Positions 16,602-25,319 of a DNA stretch of 64,000 nt are shown in pieces. Source of the stretch: Streptomyces sp. NBC_01341 (GTDB lineage: Bacteria > Actinomycetota > Actinomycetes > Streptomycetales > Streptomycetaceae); the NCBI RefSeq assembly GCF_035946055.1, contig NZ_CP108364.1:1-64000 (forward strand), in the 5' to 3' direction. A program made the translations under genes and the position numbers. Positions within the stretch are counted from its first letter, which is position 1. Each line of letters opens with the position of its first letter. Under the pieces are notes generated by a model, which was not told the DNA's origin, ran no database searches, and worked only from the letters and a program-made list of their open reading frames with translations.

Positions 16602-17660
16602 CTAGCCTGCCAGCGCCGACGCCCCTGCTTGAGCAACTCTGCTGGGATCATCGTGAGACAGCATCCCGGCCGGGTCAATGAGCGGAACGATCACTGGGTA
16701 GAGGTCTTCTCCTGCGGGGGTGAGGTGCCCAGCGTGGCGCTTGGCCACGGCGAACCCTGCACCAGCAACCAGGTCGGCGAGCTGCAAAGACGGATGGTGG
16801 CTTGACTTGCCGCGCAAGAGCTCACCCAGGCTCACATCCCGTGAAATGTAGCGGAACTCAGGATGCCCAAGACCACGAGCGTCGTCGGCGATGTCGTCCA
16901 GGTGCTGGTCGGTCAGCGTGCGTTGGTCGTCAGTAAGGATATTGACCCGGCCCACCCGACGGGACCAGTTCCCCGTAACTGCGGCCACGCCAGGGATCAG
17001 AGGTTCCAGCGCGGCAAGAAGTGATGCGTTCGGTCCGAAGGCGTCATCGAGGTACTCGCGGGCCTCCGCCCGTGTAGTGCGCAGCAGCCCCAGGAGGGAG
17101 GTTACGTTGCGCCGGGATGAGCGTGCCCACGCCTCTTCGACGACGTCGTAGAAGTCGTCGACGCTGACCTGTTGGTCGCGGTTCTTATACGAGGCGAAGG
17201 CGACCGTGGCGACGAGCAGCCGATTGAAGAGTGCTGGCCCAAGGGCGCGCGGGCCCTCAGTGAACAGGTCCCGGGCCATTTTGCGGGCGACTCCGGTGTT
17301 CCGGATATCCAGGCCCTGCTTGTACGTCAGCTCCTCGACGAAGAGGTCGATGAGCTTTCCAACGATGAAGTAGTGCTTGTCCAGGACATACACCGATGCA
17401 CGCCCCTCGAGGGCGCCGCCAGGGCCGAGCAGCGCGGCGAGAGCCTTGCGGCGTTGGCTCTGCCCGTCCTTGGCGAAGGAGGTACCGAACTTCAGCTCAG
17501 GGGCCTGGATCCGTGTGGTCCGGCGGAGGCCGTCGATCAGGTCGGCGGCGTCTTCGTCGCTCATGGCCACGGATCCGATGGTCAGGTAGCGGCTACGGTC
17601 TTCGCCATGGAGCTGATCTCCATCCCATCCAGACTCGTCCAGGGCTATCCATCGCCCCAT
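16602..17660 (-). CDS. DUF3800 domain protein
   Basis: About 352 aa beginning MGRWIALDESGWDGDQ, with the acidic DESG start and the C-terminal LQLADLVAGAG block typical of DUF3800, an RNase H-like family of unproven activity often found in mobile and defence regions. ATG 17660 is chosen because the DES motif sits a few residues from the start in the family; the frame is open to 17822. It is convergent with the truncated helicase. The conserved acidic residues D7 and E8 and the C-terminal D suggest a metal-dependent nuclease, but this is inference. Confidence 0.75.
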   Translation of the reverse strand: MGRWIALDESGWDGDQLHGEDRSRYLTIGSVAMSDEDAADLIDGLRRTTRIQAPELKFGTSFAKDGQSQRRKALAALLGPGGALEGRASVYVLDKHYFIVGKLIDLFVEELTYKQGLDIRNTGVARKMARDLFTEGPRALGPALFNRLLVATVAFASYKNRDQQVSVDDFYDVVEEAWARSSRRNVTSLLGLLRTTRAEAREYLDDAFGPNASLLAALEPLIPGVAAVTGNWSRRVGRVNILTDDQRTLTDQHLDDIADDARGLGHPEFRYISRDVSLGELLRGKSSHHPSLQLADLVAGAGFAVAKRHAGHLTPAGEDLYPVIVPLIDPAGMLSHDDPSRVAQAGASALAG

Positions 17661-17976
17661 CGGCTCGCCATCCCGGGTGGCCTGCGGGCAGTTTCGGCGG
17701 CTGTACTGCTCGCCGAAAAGGCCGGTGCCTTCGTTTGGCTGTCGAAGCGGAGTATTCACGGGGATAAGCATCCTGCCCCAGAACGTGCAGAGGCAAGGCA
17801 TATACCTGCATGTGACGACCAACCATGCGAAGGTAACCAGTGCCCACGCCAGAGGCTCGGCGACATCGCGCCAGAGGCCCTACACGCACTGGGATGCGAT
17901 GCCCGGGGGCTCTGAGCTGCGGCATCGCACTGCTGTGCGTGTAGGCCCTGGGAGCTTCGGCCGCTCTCCCAGCGAA

Positions 17977-18288
17977 TTACGTTGCAGCGGAGGCAGGATC
18001 GGTGAACGAGACCGGCTTGCCAGTGGCTCGGGCGTAGTCGATTTCCCTGTGCGTGGACTCGCCGATGTACCCACCAGGGTTGACGACCAGAACCCGGTCC
18101 GCCAGGTCGATCTTGCGTAGATGGAGAGCGCCCAGCGCTGCCTTCTGCACCTCGGTGATCGGCTCGTTTGCTTCGCCTGGCGCGACGACAATGATTCCGG
18201 CGAAGGCCAGATCGCGATTCGCTGTACGCATCTCGTCCGCGAACCGGGTTGAGCCGCAGATGCAGACGATCTCAGGTCGATTGGGCAC
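17977..18288 (-). CDS. Nucleoside 2-deoxyribosyltransferase-like protein
   Basis: A 103-aa protein with VCICGSTRFADEM at the start, an ADRVLVVNPGGYIGESTHREIDYA block and GKPVSF near the end. This is the small Rossmann-like fold of nucleoside deoxyribosyltransferase-like proteins: GST binds a phosphate or base and the GESTxxEI glutamate is the usual catalytic position. Start is GTG with GGGATGAG just upstream. Substrate unknown. It lies 28 bases downstream of the disrupted gene at 18317-22209 and may have shared its transcript. Confidence 0.75.
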   Translation of the reverse strand: MPNRPEIVCICGSTRFADEMRTANRDLAFAGIIVVAPGEANEPITEVQKAALGALHLRKIDLADRVLVVNPGGYIGESTHREIDYARATGKPVSFTDPASAAT

Positions 18289-19257
18289 AGCTCATCCCTT
18301 CCTGGACGGATACTGGTCAGTACAGGGCGACGGCATCGAGGACGACGGCCGGGCCGGTGATGTACGCCTGGACGTCATCGTCGGGGACGTCCAAGCCGAG
18401 CCGGTTGAGTTGCTGGGTAACCTCTCGGAGATCATCTTGGATCTGCGCCATCATGATGCGGCGCATCATGAACTCCCACCCGTGCAGCAGCCATTCGTCG
18501 GTGACCCTGTACTCGTCCTGCGGAACGAGTCGGTAGACGCTGCCGAGGATGCGCATGTCCCCTTCAAGCCGATCAGCTGATGCTTCATCAATGAAGTAGC
18601 CAGAGCGGACGTTGACGTACACCTTGTGCGGCAGAGAGCTGCCCGTGATCTCCAGAAGCATGGGCAGGGGCAGCAGCTCGTTGTTCAGATACACCCGCTG
18701 GATCGCCTGCGCGACGTCTGCGTCACCGACATCGAGGTTGGCGAGTTCGCTGAGATCGTTGATGTCGCGCTCCAGTATCAGGCGCCGGAAGACGAAGAAC
18801 AGCTTGCTCATCACGCTTGCTGCCGTGATACGCGCGGTGCCCTCGATCTCGACCAGGGCATCTTTGGTTAGAGCCGTATCGCCGGCGGGGTTCATGCTGA
18901 CCGCCTTCTCGCGAATCAGGCCGTCGATCACCTTGGAGACAGTGAGCCTTTTCCAACCTCACGCTGACGCGTGGTGAAGGACGAGGACGGCCTGGACGAT
19001 CGCTGTGATGCGGTTGGTGCTGCAGCGGAGCTTCCGCAGAAGGCGCCAGCCCTTCAGGGTGGCCATGGCCTGCTCGCCGAGGCAGCGGATCTTGGCGTGT
19101 GTGCTGTTGTGGCGGCGCTGCCACCGCTTGAGGCGACGGCCGCGGAAGGGCACCCGGATGGACCCGCCGGCGCCCTGGTATGCCTTGTCGGCCCAGCACT
19201 TGAGGTCGGCGTCGGTGAGTGCTTCGACGATCCCGTGAGTGCGGGCGGCGGTCAGGT

Positions 19258-20603
19258 TGGCTTTGTTCACGAGAACCGACAGCACCTGTACACGAGTTTG
19301 GGAGGCGTCGGCGGCGAGTCGTGTTCGATGTTCATGAGAAGCGACAGCACCCGAGTTCACCGATGATCGGGGCACCGAGCCGGGCGTTGGGCGCCGCCCG
19401 CGCTACTGGATGCTCCAGCGGTGCGGATGGTTGAGATCGGTGGGGCAGACGAAGACGTTCAGCTCGCCGAATCGGCCCACGACGACTTCGGTGGGGGTGG
19501 CAGACCGATGGGTGGGCAGGTCTCGATCCTCAAACGGTTTCCAGCTGCCGCTGCCGCCGTCCCACTCCGAGCTGTCGATGGTCAGCAGTAGGTGCATCGG
19601 CGTGCGGCAGGTCTGGCAGTCCATGGGGTACGGGTCGGTGGCGTGCCAGGAGGCGAAGCCGCCGACGCGCCAGCCGGGCGGGATGGACAGGTCGTACTGG
19701 TAGTAGACCGGATCGACCGCGTTCTCATCGGCCTGCTGCTCGGCCTGCTCTTCCTGGGATTCCTCCCAGGCGTCGAGTCGGGCACACAGCTCCTCGGGCA
19801 GGAGGCCGGCGAACGGGTAGGTGGTCACCTGCTCCGGTTGAAGGACGCAGGGCTCGGGCACGAACCCAGCGGACCCGGCGACCAACGGCTGCGGGGGAAC
19901 GGTCAACACGTCCCCGACTTCCCACGACCGCCGCCAGCGCAGATGCAGATTCAGGTCGTACCGGCTCGGGCCGTGCGCGTCGAAGGGGCACCAGAACACC
20001 TGGAGCAGGTCGCATTCCTTCGGACCCTGCGGCAGGTCCGGGACATCCCGCCGGTACAGCTGGGCCAGGCCGATCATCGGCAGCGGATCCGTCTCCGACA
20101 CCTCGGAGAGCCGGTGCTCCAGGTACAGCTCGGCCAGCAGCTCCCGTTCCTCCTCCGTCGGGCCCGGGTTCTGTTCCCGAGCCCACGCGGCAGCCAGGAT
20201 TCGCCGGTAGCGGTGGATATCGGCCGGGCGCCGTCCTCGCCCCCGCCCGTGGGCCTCACCGCACACCGGCCACGGCTCGTTCGCCGGCCACAGCATCGGA
20301 CCGCCCACCGAGCTGTCAGAAGTCTGCGGGCTGCCCGGTCGTGGGTGGAGCCGCGTCGTCGTACTCCCGTAGGCAGCCAGTTCCGGGAAGAGCACCTCGA
20401 CATCAAGCAGGCGCGGTGGAGTGGTCCTCGTCATGGAACGCGACCATAAACACCCAGCGATCTTGGCGGTCGAGCACCCCCGGCAGCAGTCTCTGCGGTT
20501 CTGAAGCTGCTGTCGAAACCCGTGAACATTTCGATTCGTTCGACCGGGTCGACTGCCTCCCAAACCGGCGAACATTCGCTGTCCGTTCTCGCGGACAGAG
20601 CCA
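19258..20603. mobile_element. Small cargo transposon without transposase, carrying one gene
   Basis: A 1346-bp unit inserted in the IS5-like transposase. Left end TGGCTTTGTTCACGAGAAC, right end on the minus strand TGGCTCTGTCCGCGAGAAC; similarity between the ends continues for roughly 90 bp and includes three iterated units per end (TGTTCxCGAG...CGACAGCA type). GTCAGGT is duplicated at 19251-19257 and 20604-20610. No transposase is encoded inside, only the YwqG-like gene, so mobilisation would need an enzyme supplied elsewhere. Confidence 0.75.
19403..20434 (-). CDS. Uncharacterised protein, possibly YwqG/DUF1963-like; cargo of small transposon
   Basis: A 343-aa protein with SSVGGPMLWPANEPWPVC, LIPMIGLAQLYRRDVP-like stretches, LLQVFWCPFDAH, RLHPRPG and a C-terminal cysteine pair (CQTCRTPMHLLLTID) before WSIQ. 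The combination recalls DUF1963/YwqG proteins (function unknown). ATG 20434 is chosen; the frame runs upstream into the element end and the disrupted transposase. The codon pattern is typical of the host. It fills nearly all of the cargo transposon, so it is the element's only payload. Confidence 0.75.
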   Translation of the reverse strand: MTRTTPPRLLDVEVLFPELAAYGSTTTRLHPRPGSPQTSDSSVGGPMLWPANEPWPVCGEAHGRGRGRRPADIHRYRRILAAAWAREQNPGPTEEERELLAELYLEHRLSEVSETDPLPMIGLAQLYRRDVPDLPQGPKECDLLQVFWCPFDAHGPSRYDLNLHLRWRRSWEVGDVLTVPPQPLVAGSAGFVPEPCVLQPEQVTTYPFAGLLPEELCARLDAWEESQEEQAEQQADENAVDPVYYQYDLSIPPGWRVGGFASWHATDPYPMDCQTCRTPMHLLLTIDSSEWDGGSGSWKPFEDRDLPTHRSATPTEVVVGRFGELNVFVCPTDLNHPHRWSIQ

Positions 20604-21230
20604 GTCAGGTCGTGGATGGAGCCGGGCAACGCGGGCGAGGCCCACAACAGGCGGCCGAACGGGTCGGTGAGGACTTGGATGTTCATGCCGTGCCGCTTGT
20701 ATTTGCCCGAGTAGTACGGGGTGTCGGCGGCGATCCGGTCGATCGGCAGCAGGGTGCCGTCCAAGATCACGAACGCCTTGGTTCGCGCGATGCGCATCGC
20801 CTCGGCCAGGGTGGGCGCGAGCGCGGCTAGCACATCGACGGCCTCGCATATGTAGCGATATACGGTCGCGATGCCGATACCGAACCCGGCGGCGAGCCGG
20901 GCGTAGGTGTCACCACAGCGCAGATGGGCCAGGGCGAGCAGAGCCTGACGACCGGCGGTCAGACGCCGCCACCGGGTCCCGATCTCCTGTCGCCTGGCTG
21001 TAAGACGCCCGGTCAGGAACCGCAGGGTGCGACTGGACAGGTCGATCGAGGACGGGTAGACAAGCACGCAAAGCTCCTGGCGGACACGGGTGATCTTGGT
21101 CAAGAACCCGTCTACCGGGAGGTTCGCCGTTCCGCCGTCCCGTCCAACACGTTTGACCGAGCCCTTCAGTTGGCCGGTTGAGCGTTGACCGGGCAGGTGC
21201 GCCGTATCCCGTGCGGGCGCCGTCCCCGTT

Positions 21231-21830
21231 CTACTCCACCGGCTCGCACCAGGCGGCGACGAGATCCTGGAAGCCCGAGAAACGGGTGCCAGGAACAGTC
21301 TCACCACTGACCGTCTCGCCGTTGAGCCAGCAGATGTCGAAGATGTCGGTCTCGGTGTCGAGGAGGCAGCACACACCACCGGTGGTGGCGGTGAGGTCAG
21401 TGAACACCTTCCGAACGCTCGCAGACTGCACGAACATCCGGCTCATGCTCGAGGTAGCGGCGGTGAACTGCAGTGACGCAAAGTTCGGGTGCCATGCGGG
21501 GGAGAACCTGACCGTCAGGTAGATGTACCCGACCGACACCCGTCCCTGCTCGTCGACCCTGTCGGAATCACGAAGGAAGAACTCGCGCACCGCGTCGTCG
21601 ACGCCGACGACGATCGAGGTGTCCAGTTCGAGCGAGCCGCCTGCCGAACAGTCGACCGGTTCGCTCTTGAACTTCGAGGTGAACGGCACGATCACCTGCT
21701 CTCCGCCCGGCAGAGTCACCGGAAGCGGCGGCGTCTCGCGGCCTTGGGGGGCGAGCTCGGCCAGCCGGGTCAGCGCTCTCGCAACGTTCCGAGGGGGCAT
21801 GAAGATCTCATAGCTGTAGTCCAGCCCCAT
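21231..21830 (-). CDS. Uncharacterised 199-aa protein, passenger of IS5-like element
   Basis: Starts MGLDYSYEIFMPPRNVARAL with AGGTGGGG just upstream of ATG 21830. Features are VTLPGGEQVIVPFTSKFKSEPV, GVDDAVREFF, GYIYLTVRF and a C-terminus LVAAWCEPVE. No signal peptide or membrane segment and no recognised domain. The gene lies between the transposase and the right inverted repeat of the 18944-21984 element, so it moves as a passenger. Similar proteins are, as far as I recall, common hypothetical proteins in Streptomyces. Confidence 0.7.
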   Translation of the reverse strand: MGLDYSYEIFMPPRNVARALTRLAELAPQGRETPPLPVTLPGGEQVIVPFTSKFKSEPVDCSAGGSLELDTSIVVGVDDAVREFFLRDSDRVDEQGRVSVGYIYLTVRFSPAWHPNFASLQFTAATSSMSRMFVQSASVRKVFTDLTATTGGVCCLLDTETDIFDICWLNGETVSGETVPGTRFSGFQDLVAAWCEPVE

Positions 21831-22332
21831 ACCGCCCCACCTCCCCTGTCCTGAACCGTCATCCTGTCACGATCGGGATTGATCGCCCAGTTGATTCCAA
21901 CGTGGCTGGCTTCGTCCGGACGCAGTCGGCAACGAAGCGCTCAGTCATAACACGCGGCCACCTCAGTCAGGTTGGAAATGGCTCAGTGGCCTTTTCTCGC
22001 GGAGCCAAGCTGTAGGTGGACTGGAACTGCACATCGGTTCCCGCAGCTCCGTTCAGGGCAAGGGGGCCGATCCCCGCCTTGCCGCCCCCAGACCGTTTCC
22101 TCGCAGTCGTCTCCACGATTTCCTGCGCCACTGGGACATCGATGCTGTGGTACTCCGCCTGGGAGAGCAGCGTCTCAAGATCGAGAAAACTCGGGTGTCT
22201 CAAAGCCATCGCACCAGTCTTCCAGTGAGCACTGACAACAGGCGCCCCGAGCGACGGTCCGCCCACGATGGTGGGTGCTGCCCGATCTCTGAAAGCTGTC
22301 GAAGGCTCTGCTGGAGCGGGCCTGGTGTGACT

Positions 22333-22834
22333 CTACGAACGTCCCACCCACGCCGCGTGTTCGTAAGCGACGTGCAGCTGCTCGCGGAGGCGGCCCCGCA
22401 GGACACCGACGCGGGTTCGGCCCTCCAGAACCTGGAGTCCGATATCCCCCGGGTTCAGGGTGCGCCGGTCGATCAGGAGCGGCGGGCGCAGCCACGTACC
22501 GTGGTCATTCCAGTGCTGGCCGACTTGTGGGGGTCGCACCGTGACCCAGTGCACCGGGTGCTGTGCGAAGTGCTCGATCAGTCCGGCTTCGCTCTTGCCG
22601 GTCGGCATGGTGTGGAAGTCCGCGGTCGTCCAGCGTCCACGTGATGGTGCTCAGGTCGAGGTGGCCGTAGTCGTCCACGAAGGGTCCGTGGTCGCCGTGT
22701 TCGTAGAGGAAGTCCCGCAGTGCGTCGTCCGGCCACGACAGGCCGGTCAGGGCCGGGTCGGCGCGGAAGCATTCAAAGCCGAGGCCGCCGTCCTGGCGGC
22801 GTTTCATCAGAGGCATGAGGGCGTTCAGGTTCAT
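22333..22834 (-). pseudogene. Frameshifted uncharacterised gene
   Basis: From ATG 22834 the frame reads MNLNALMPLMKRRQDGG...FLYEHGDHGPFVDDYGHLDLSTITWTLDD, then continuity passes to another frame (ADFHTMPTGKSEAGLIEHFAQ...WVTVRPPQVGQHWNDHGTWLRPPLLIDRRTL... to GVLRGRLREQL). The switch is near 22624. Both halves together look like one ~165-aa Streptomyces hypothetical protein. A real inactivating indel or a sequencing error would give the same picture. Confidence 0.6.
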
Positions 22835-22937
22835 GCCGTCAGATCTACAGGAGATTTCCTCTGGTGTTTCCCCGCGCCCCGGGTCACCGCCCCAGCTCGG
22901 TCATCAGGGCGACACCTTCCGCTATCTCCTCCGGTCG

Positions 22938-23165
22938 CTAGCCGGTGATGTCGAGCAGTAGTCCGTCCAGCGGTCCGCCGACCAGGGCGGCGTACGTCTG
23001 GTGCGGGAGCTGGCCTGGGTTGGGGTCGTCGTGGTCGTGGTCGTGGCCGTAGACCCGGCCGCGCAGCAACTGCTCGTCACCGTCGTTCGTCCGGCCAGCC
23101 TCCCAGCCGCCACCGACAGCGCGGGGTGGGACGGCGACGAGCGTGCTGCGGTCAACACGGCGCAT
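22938..23165 (-). CDS. Small uncharacterised protein
   Basis: 75 aa: MRRVDRSTLVAVPPRAVGG... followed by a His/Asp-rich stretch (GHDHDHDDPNPG) and TYAALVGGPLDGLLLDITG at the C-terminus. The LVGGPLDGLLLD motif is recurrent in small Streptomyces proteins of unknown function. The stop may be premature, as homologues, from memory, continue beyond the ITG. The frame is open upstream, so the start is uncertain. Confidence 0.45.
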   Translation of the reverse strand: MRRVDRSTLVAVPPRAVGGGWEAGRTNDGDEQLLRGRVYGHDHDHDDPNPGQLPHQTYAALVGGPLDGLLLDITG

Positions 23166-23254
23166 GCGTACTACTCCGCTCCGTCTGGATGAGGTGTGCC
23201 ACTCGGGGAAGCCCCGGGCTCTGGCACTAGCCGCGGGTTCGGTCCGCCTACGGC

Positions 23255-23372
23255 GCCCCACTCCCTGGCAGCGCTCGCGCGGTGGGTGGAACGGGCAGGC
23301 GCCGACCGGCCGGTGCCGAGAGGCCACAGCGAACGGATTGAGGTCGACGGCGAGGCGGAGCCGGTGATCGTT
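23255..23372 (+). pseudogene. C-terminal scar of a helicase-associated-domain helicase
   Basis: SLAALARWVERAGADRPVPR, then GHSERIEVDGEAEPVIV, closely matches the C-terminus of the helicase at 2-2461 (GLTALTQWVEREGVDRPVPR, GHSEEIAVDGEAEPVTV). Homology stops exactly where a 184-bp inverted-repeat element begins, so the last ~30 codons are missing. Confidence 0.75.
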
Positions 23373-23555
23373 GGCTCTGTTCACGTCGCAGGGTTCTGGC
23401 TCACCTTCTGTGATGCGGAGCAAGAGCGGTCAGTCCGGGACGCCGCCCTCGCTGTCTGACCAGCGAGATGCCGGGCGCGGCCTCGTCCGGAAACCGGCGT
23501 GATCGCCGGCATCACAGAAGTTGGGCCAGAGCCCGTTCTCTCGCGGACAGAGCCA
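23372..23555. mobile_element. MITE-like 184-bp inverted-repeat element
   Basis: The left end TGGCTCTGTTCACG...GGTTCTGGCTCACCTTCTGTGATGC and right end (minus strand) TGGCTCTGTCCGCG...GGCTCTGGCCCAACTTCTGTGATGC are inverted repeats of about 45 bp covering half the element. It holds no gene. The outer 20 bp resemble the ends of the cargo transposon at 19258-20603. No target duplication is obvious. It truncates a helicase fragment. Confidence 0.65.
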
Positions 23556-23582
23556 GGCTGCGGTTGGTCGTTCTTGCTGTCA

Positions 23583-25193
23583 CTACCTCGTGACTTCCAT
23601 GCTTGCTGTCACCGGCCGTGATTTTGTGGCCGCTGGCTGGGCTCGGGCATTGGGCATTCCCTTGCCTATCGATGCCCCATCGCCGCTCGCCCGGGGGTGC
23701 AACAGGTCGAACCTGACGTTGTGCCATTGGGTGCGGAAGGGGGACGTGTCGTCATCGGTCAGGTGGTCGTGGGGGTGCGACCAAGACTTGACCGGCGTGG
23801 TTGCGGTGGTGACGGCCGGCCAGCCCGGGTCGCCGGTGGCGGCGAAGTCGGCCCAGGAGCTGAGCATGCGCTGGGAGAGGGCGCGGTCGAGCTCATCGGG
23901 CGGGCCGCCGATGAGGAAATCCGCGCCAAGAGCGTCCAGGTTGCCGAACGCGAAAGGGATGTCGGCGTTGTGCCAGGGCCGGGCGTTTGCGCGCCTGCGG
24001 GCAAAGCGGGCCAGAAAGGACCGGCCTCCGGCCTTCGCGTGGTGCTCGGCGAGGCGGGTGGTGTACTCGCCGAACCGGGCGTCGCCGAACATCGAGAGGT
24101 AGCGGTCGAGCACCGGTGCGTCGGGCATGGACGTCCGGTAGTCGTTGACCAAGTTGGCCGGCAGCCGCAGGGCTTCGGCGAATTCTTCCAGCTCTGCTTC
24201 GCTGGTGACTTCCCGAACGGCTCCGACCGCGTGGAGGAACCAGCACTCCTCCAACGTGTGGCAGGCGAGTAGATCCACGCCCCGTGCCGCCCCGGAGGCG
24301 ATCAGGCGGAGCGGGTCCGCGGGCAGGACCTCGCCGTCGACGACGGGCTGAAAGATCACCGGGTCATAGGCATGGACCGTCGCTACGGGAGCGGCCCTGC
24401 ACTGGGCGGCAACCTTGTCGGAGGCGGCCACCAGAGCCTGGGGCGGTACGGACAGCAGCCCCTCCGCTGTCGGTGCGACGCCAGCCTCCGAGGCGATCCG
24501 CTCGGCGACCGCCGCTGCGAGCTCGAGGGTGTAGAAGGCATTGGGCACGCTGTGGGCGATGGCCCGCCGGAACAGCCCCTTGGCCTGCTGCATCGCCATC
24601 AGGCAGGCGACCGAGCCTGCCCCGGAGGAGTGCCCGGCGACGGTGACGTTACCTGGGTCGCCGCTAAAGGCCTTGATGTTCTCCTGCACCCAGCGCAGGG
24701 CGGCGGCCTGGTCCAGAAGACCGCGGTTGTCGGAGAACCCGGGCACGTGACCATAGCCCTCGAAGCCCACGCGGTAGTTGCAGCTGACCACTACCAGCCC
24801 GGCGCGGGCCAGGGCCGCGCCGTCGAAGTCGGGCTGAGCCGAGGAGCCGAAGGTGTAGGCGCCGCCGTGGATCCAGAAGAACACCGGCAGCGCGCTGTCA
24901 TGTGTGTGCTCCGGCAGCCACACGTTGACGGTGAGAACGTTTTCGTCCCCGGGGCGCCACACGGGCGCCCCGGGGAGCTCAGCTGACTGCGGCGAGATGG
25001 GTCCGAAGGCCGTGCAGTCCCGAATCCCACCCCAGGCAGGCGCCGGCTGCGGCTCCCTGAATCGACGGGCGCCGAACGGCGCGGCTGCGTACGGGATGCC
25101 GAGCACCGCAGTGACGCCGTTAGTGGGCCCTCTGCCCTGCACACGGCCCGTCGCTGTCCAGAAGACCACCTCAGCACCCGATTGCTCATTCAT
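23583..25193 (-). CDS. Type-B carboxylesterase
   Basis: The 536-aa alpha/beta hydrolase has the family start TATGRVQGRG...GIPYAAAPFGARRFREPQPA, the oxyanion-hole motif FWIHGGAYTFGS, the nucleophile elbow GHSSGAG and the C-terminal H..DIPFAFGN block with the catalytic His. No signal peptide, so it is probably cytoplasmic. It would hydrolyse carboxylic esters; the physiological substrate is unknown. The C-terminal ~40 residues (LLHPRASGDGAS...) have atypical composition and may reflect readthrough into sequence beside the MITE. Confidence 0.85.
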   Translation of the reverse strand: MNEQSGAEVVFWTATGRVQGRGPTNGVTAVLGIPYAAAPFGARRFREPQPAPAWGGIRDCTAFGPISPQSAELPGAPVWRPGDENVLTVNVWLPEHTHDSALPVFFWIHGGAYTFGSSAQPDFDGAALARAGLVVVSCNYRVGFEGYGHVPGFSDNRGLLDQAAALRWVQENIKAFSGDPGNVTVAGHSSGAGSVACLMAMQQAKGLFRRAIAHSVPNAFYTLELAAAVAERIASEAGVAPTAEGLLSVPPQALVAASDKVAAQCRAAPVATVHAYDPVIFQPVVDGEVLPADPLRLIASGAARGVDLLACHTLEECWFLHAVGAVREVTSEAELEEFAEALRLPANLVNDYRTSMPDAPVLDRYLSMFGDARFGEYTTRLAEHHAKAGGRSFLARFARRRANARPWHNADIPFAFGNLDALGADFLIGGPPDELDRALSQRMLSSWADFAATGDPGWPAVTTATTPVKSWSHPHDHLTDDDTSPFRTQWHNVRFDLLHPRASGDGASIGKGMPNARAQPAATKSRPVTASMEVTR

Positions 25194-25319
25194 TGCGCGC
25201 CAGTCTCACCCGTCAACAGGCTGCCACGCGAGTGAGTTTGGATCCGCCGGTAAAGGATGGGCCTGCTGCACGTCAGGTGACAACTAGCTCGAACAGTCAC
25301 ACGAGCAGCGCCTGACCGG

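Larger units (their letters stand above)
18959..21067 (-). pseudogene. IS5-family transposase, split by a cargo transposon
   Basis: The N-terminal half (21067-20604, VLVYPSSIDLSSRTLRFL... to SIHDLT) and C-terminal half (19257-18959, LTAARTHGIVEAL... to LHHASA) together equal the intact 251-aa transposase at 49955-50710. The break is a clean insertion of 19258-20603 with the 7-bp sequence GTCAGGT repeated on both sides. The DDE residues are divided between the halves, so this copy is not functional. Confidence 0.85.
18944..21984. mobile_element. Extended IS5-like element with passenger gene
   Basis: The ends face inward: GAGCCTTTTCCAACCTCA at 18944 and, on the minus strand from 21984, GAGCCATTTCCAACCTGA. 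AGT is duplicated outside (18941-18943 and 21985-21987). Inside are a transposase gene, itself split by the 1.35-kb cargo element at 19258-20603, and a 199-aa passenger gene between the transposase start and the right end. The related 886-bp copy at 49940-50825 has no passenger, so this copy uses a more distant right end. Confidence 0.8.
18317..22209 (-). pseudogene. Gene split by a 3-kb IS5-like insertion (DUF6414-like)
   Basis: The N-terminal part (22209-21985) reads MALRHPSFLDLETLLSQAEY... to REKAT; the C-terminal part (18943-18317) reads on as TVSKVIDGLIREKAV... to DAVALY. Removing 18944-21984 and one copy of the 3-bp duplication AGT restores one uninterrupted frame (..REKATVSKVIDGL..) of about 280 aa. 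The pattern resembles DUF6414-type proteins found in accessory regions; that label is from memory and tentative. The gene is certainly inactivated unless the 204-aa C-terminal part is expressed separately from GTG 18931. Confidence 0.75.

Noticed and set aside
20403..20520. Short minus-strand frame ending DRQDRWVFMVAFHDEDHST before the YwqG-like gene
   Set aside because: It looks protein-like but is too short and overlaps the chosen start; possibly a remnant or the other frame of the same gene.
21130..21190. Inner right inverted repeat of the 18944-21984 IS near its transposase start
   Set aside because: The best match (CAGTTGGCCGGTTGAGC) is too degenerate compared with the intact copy.
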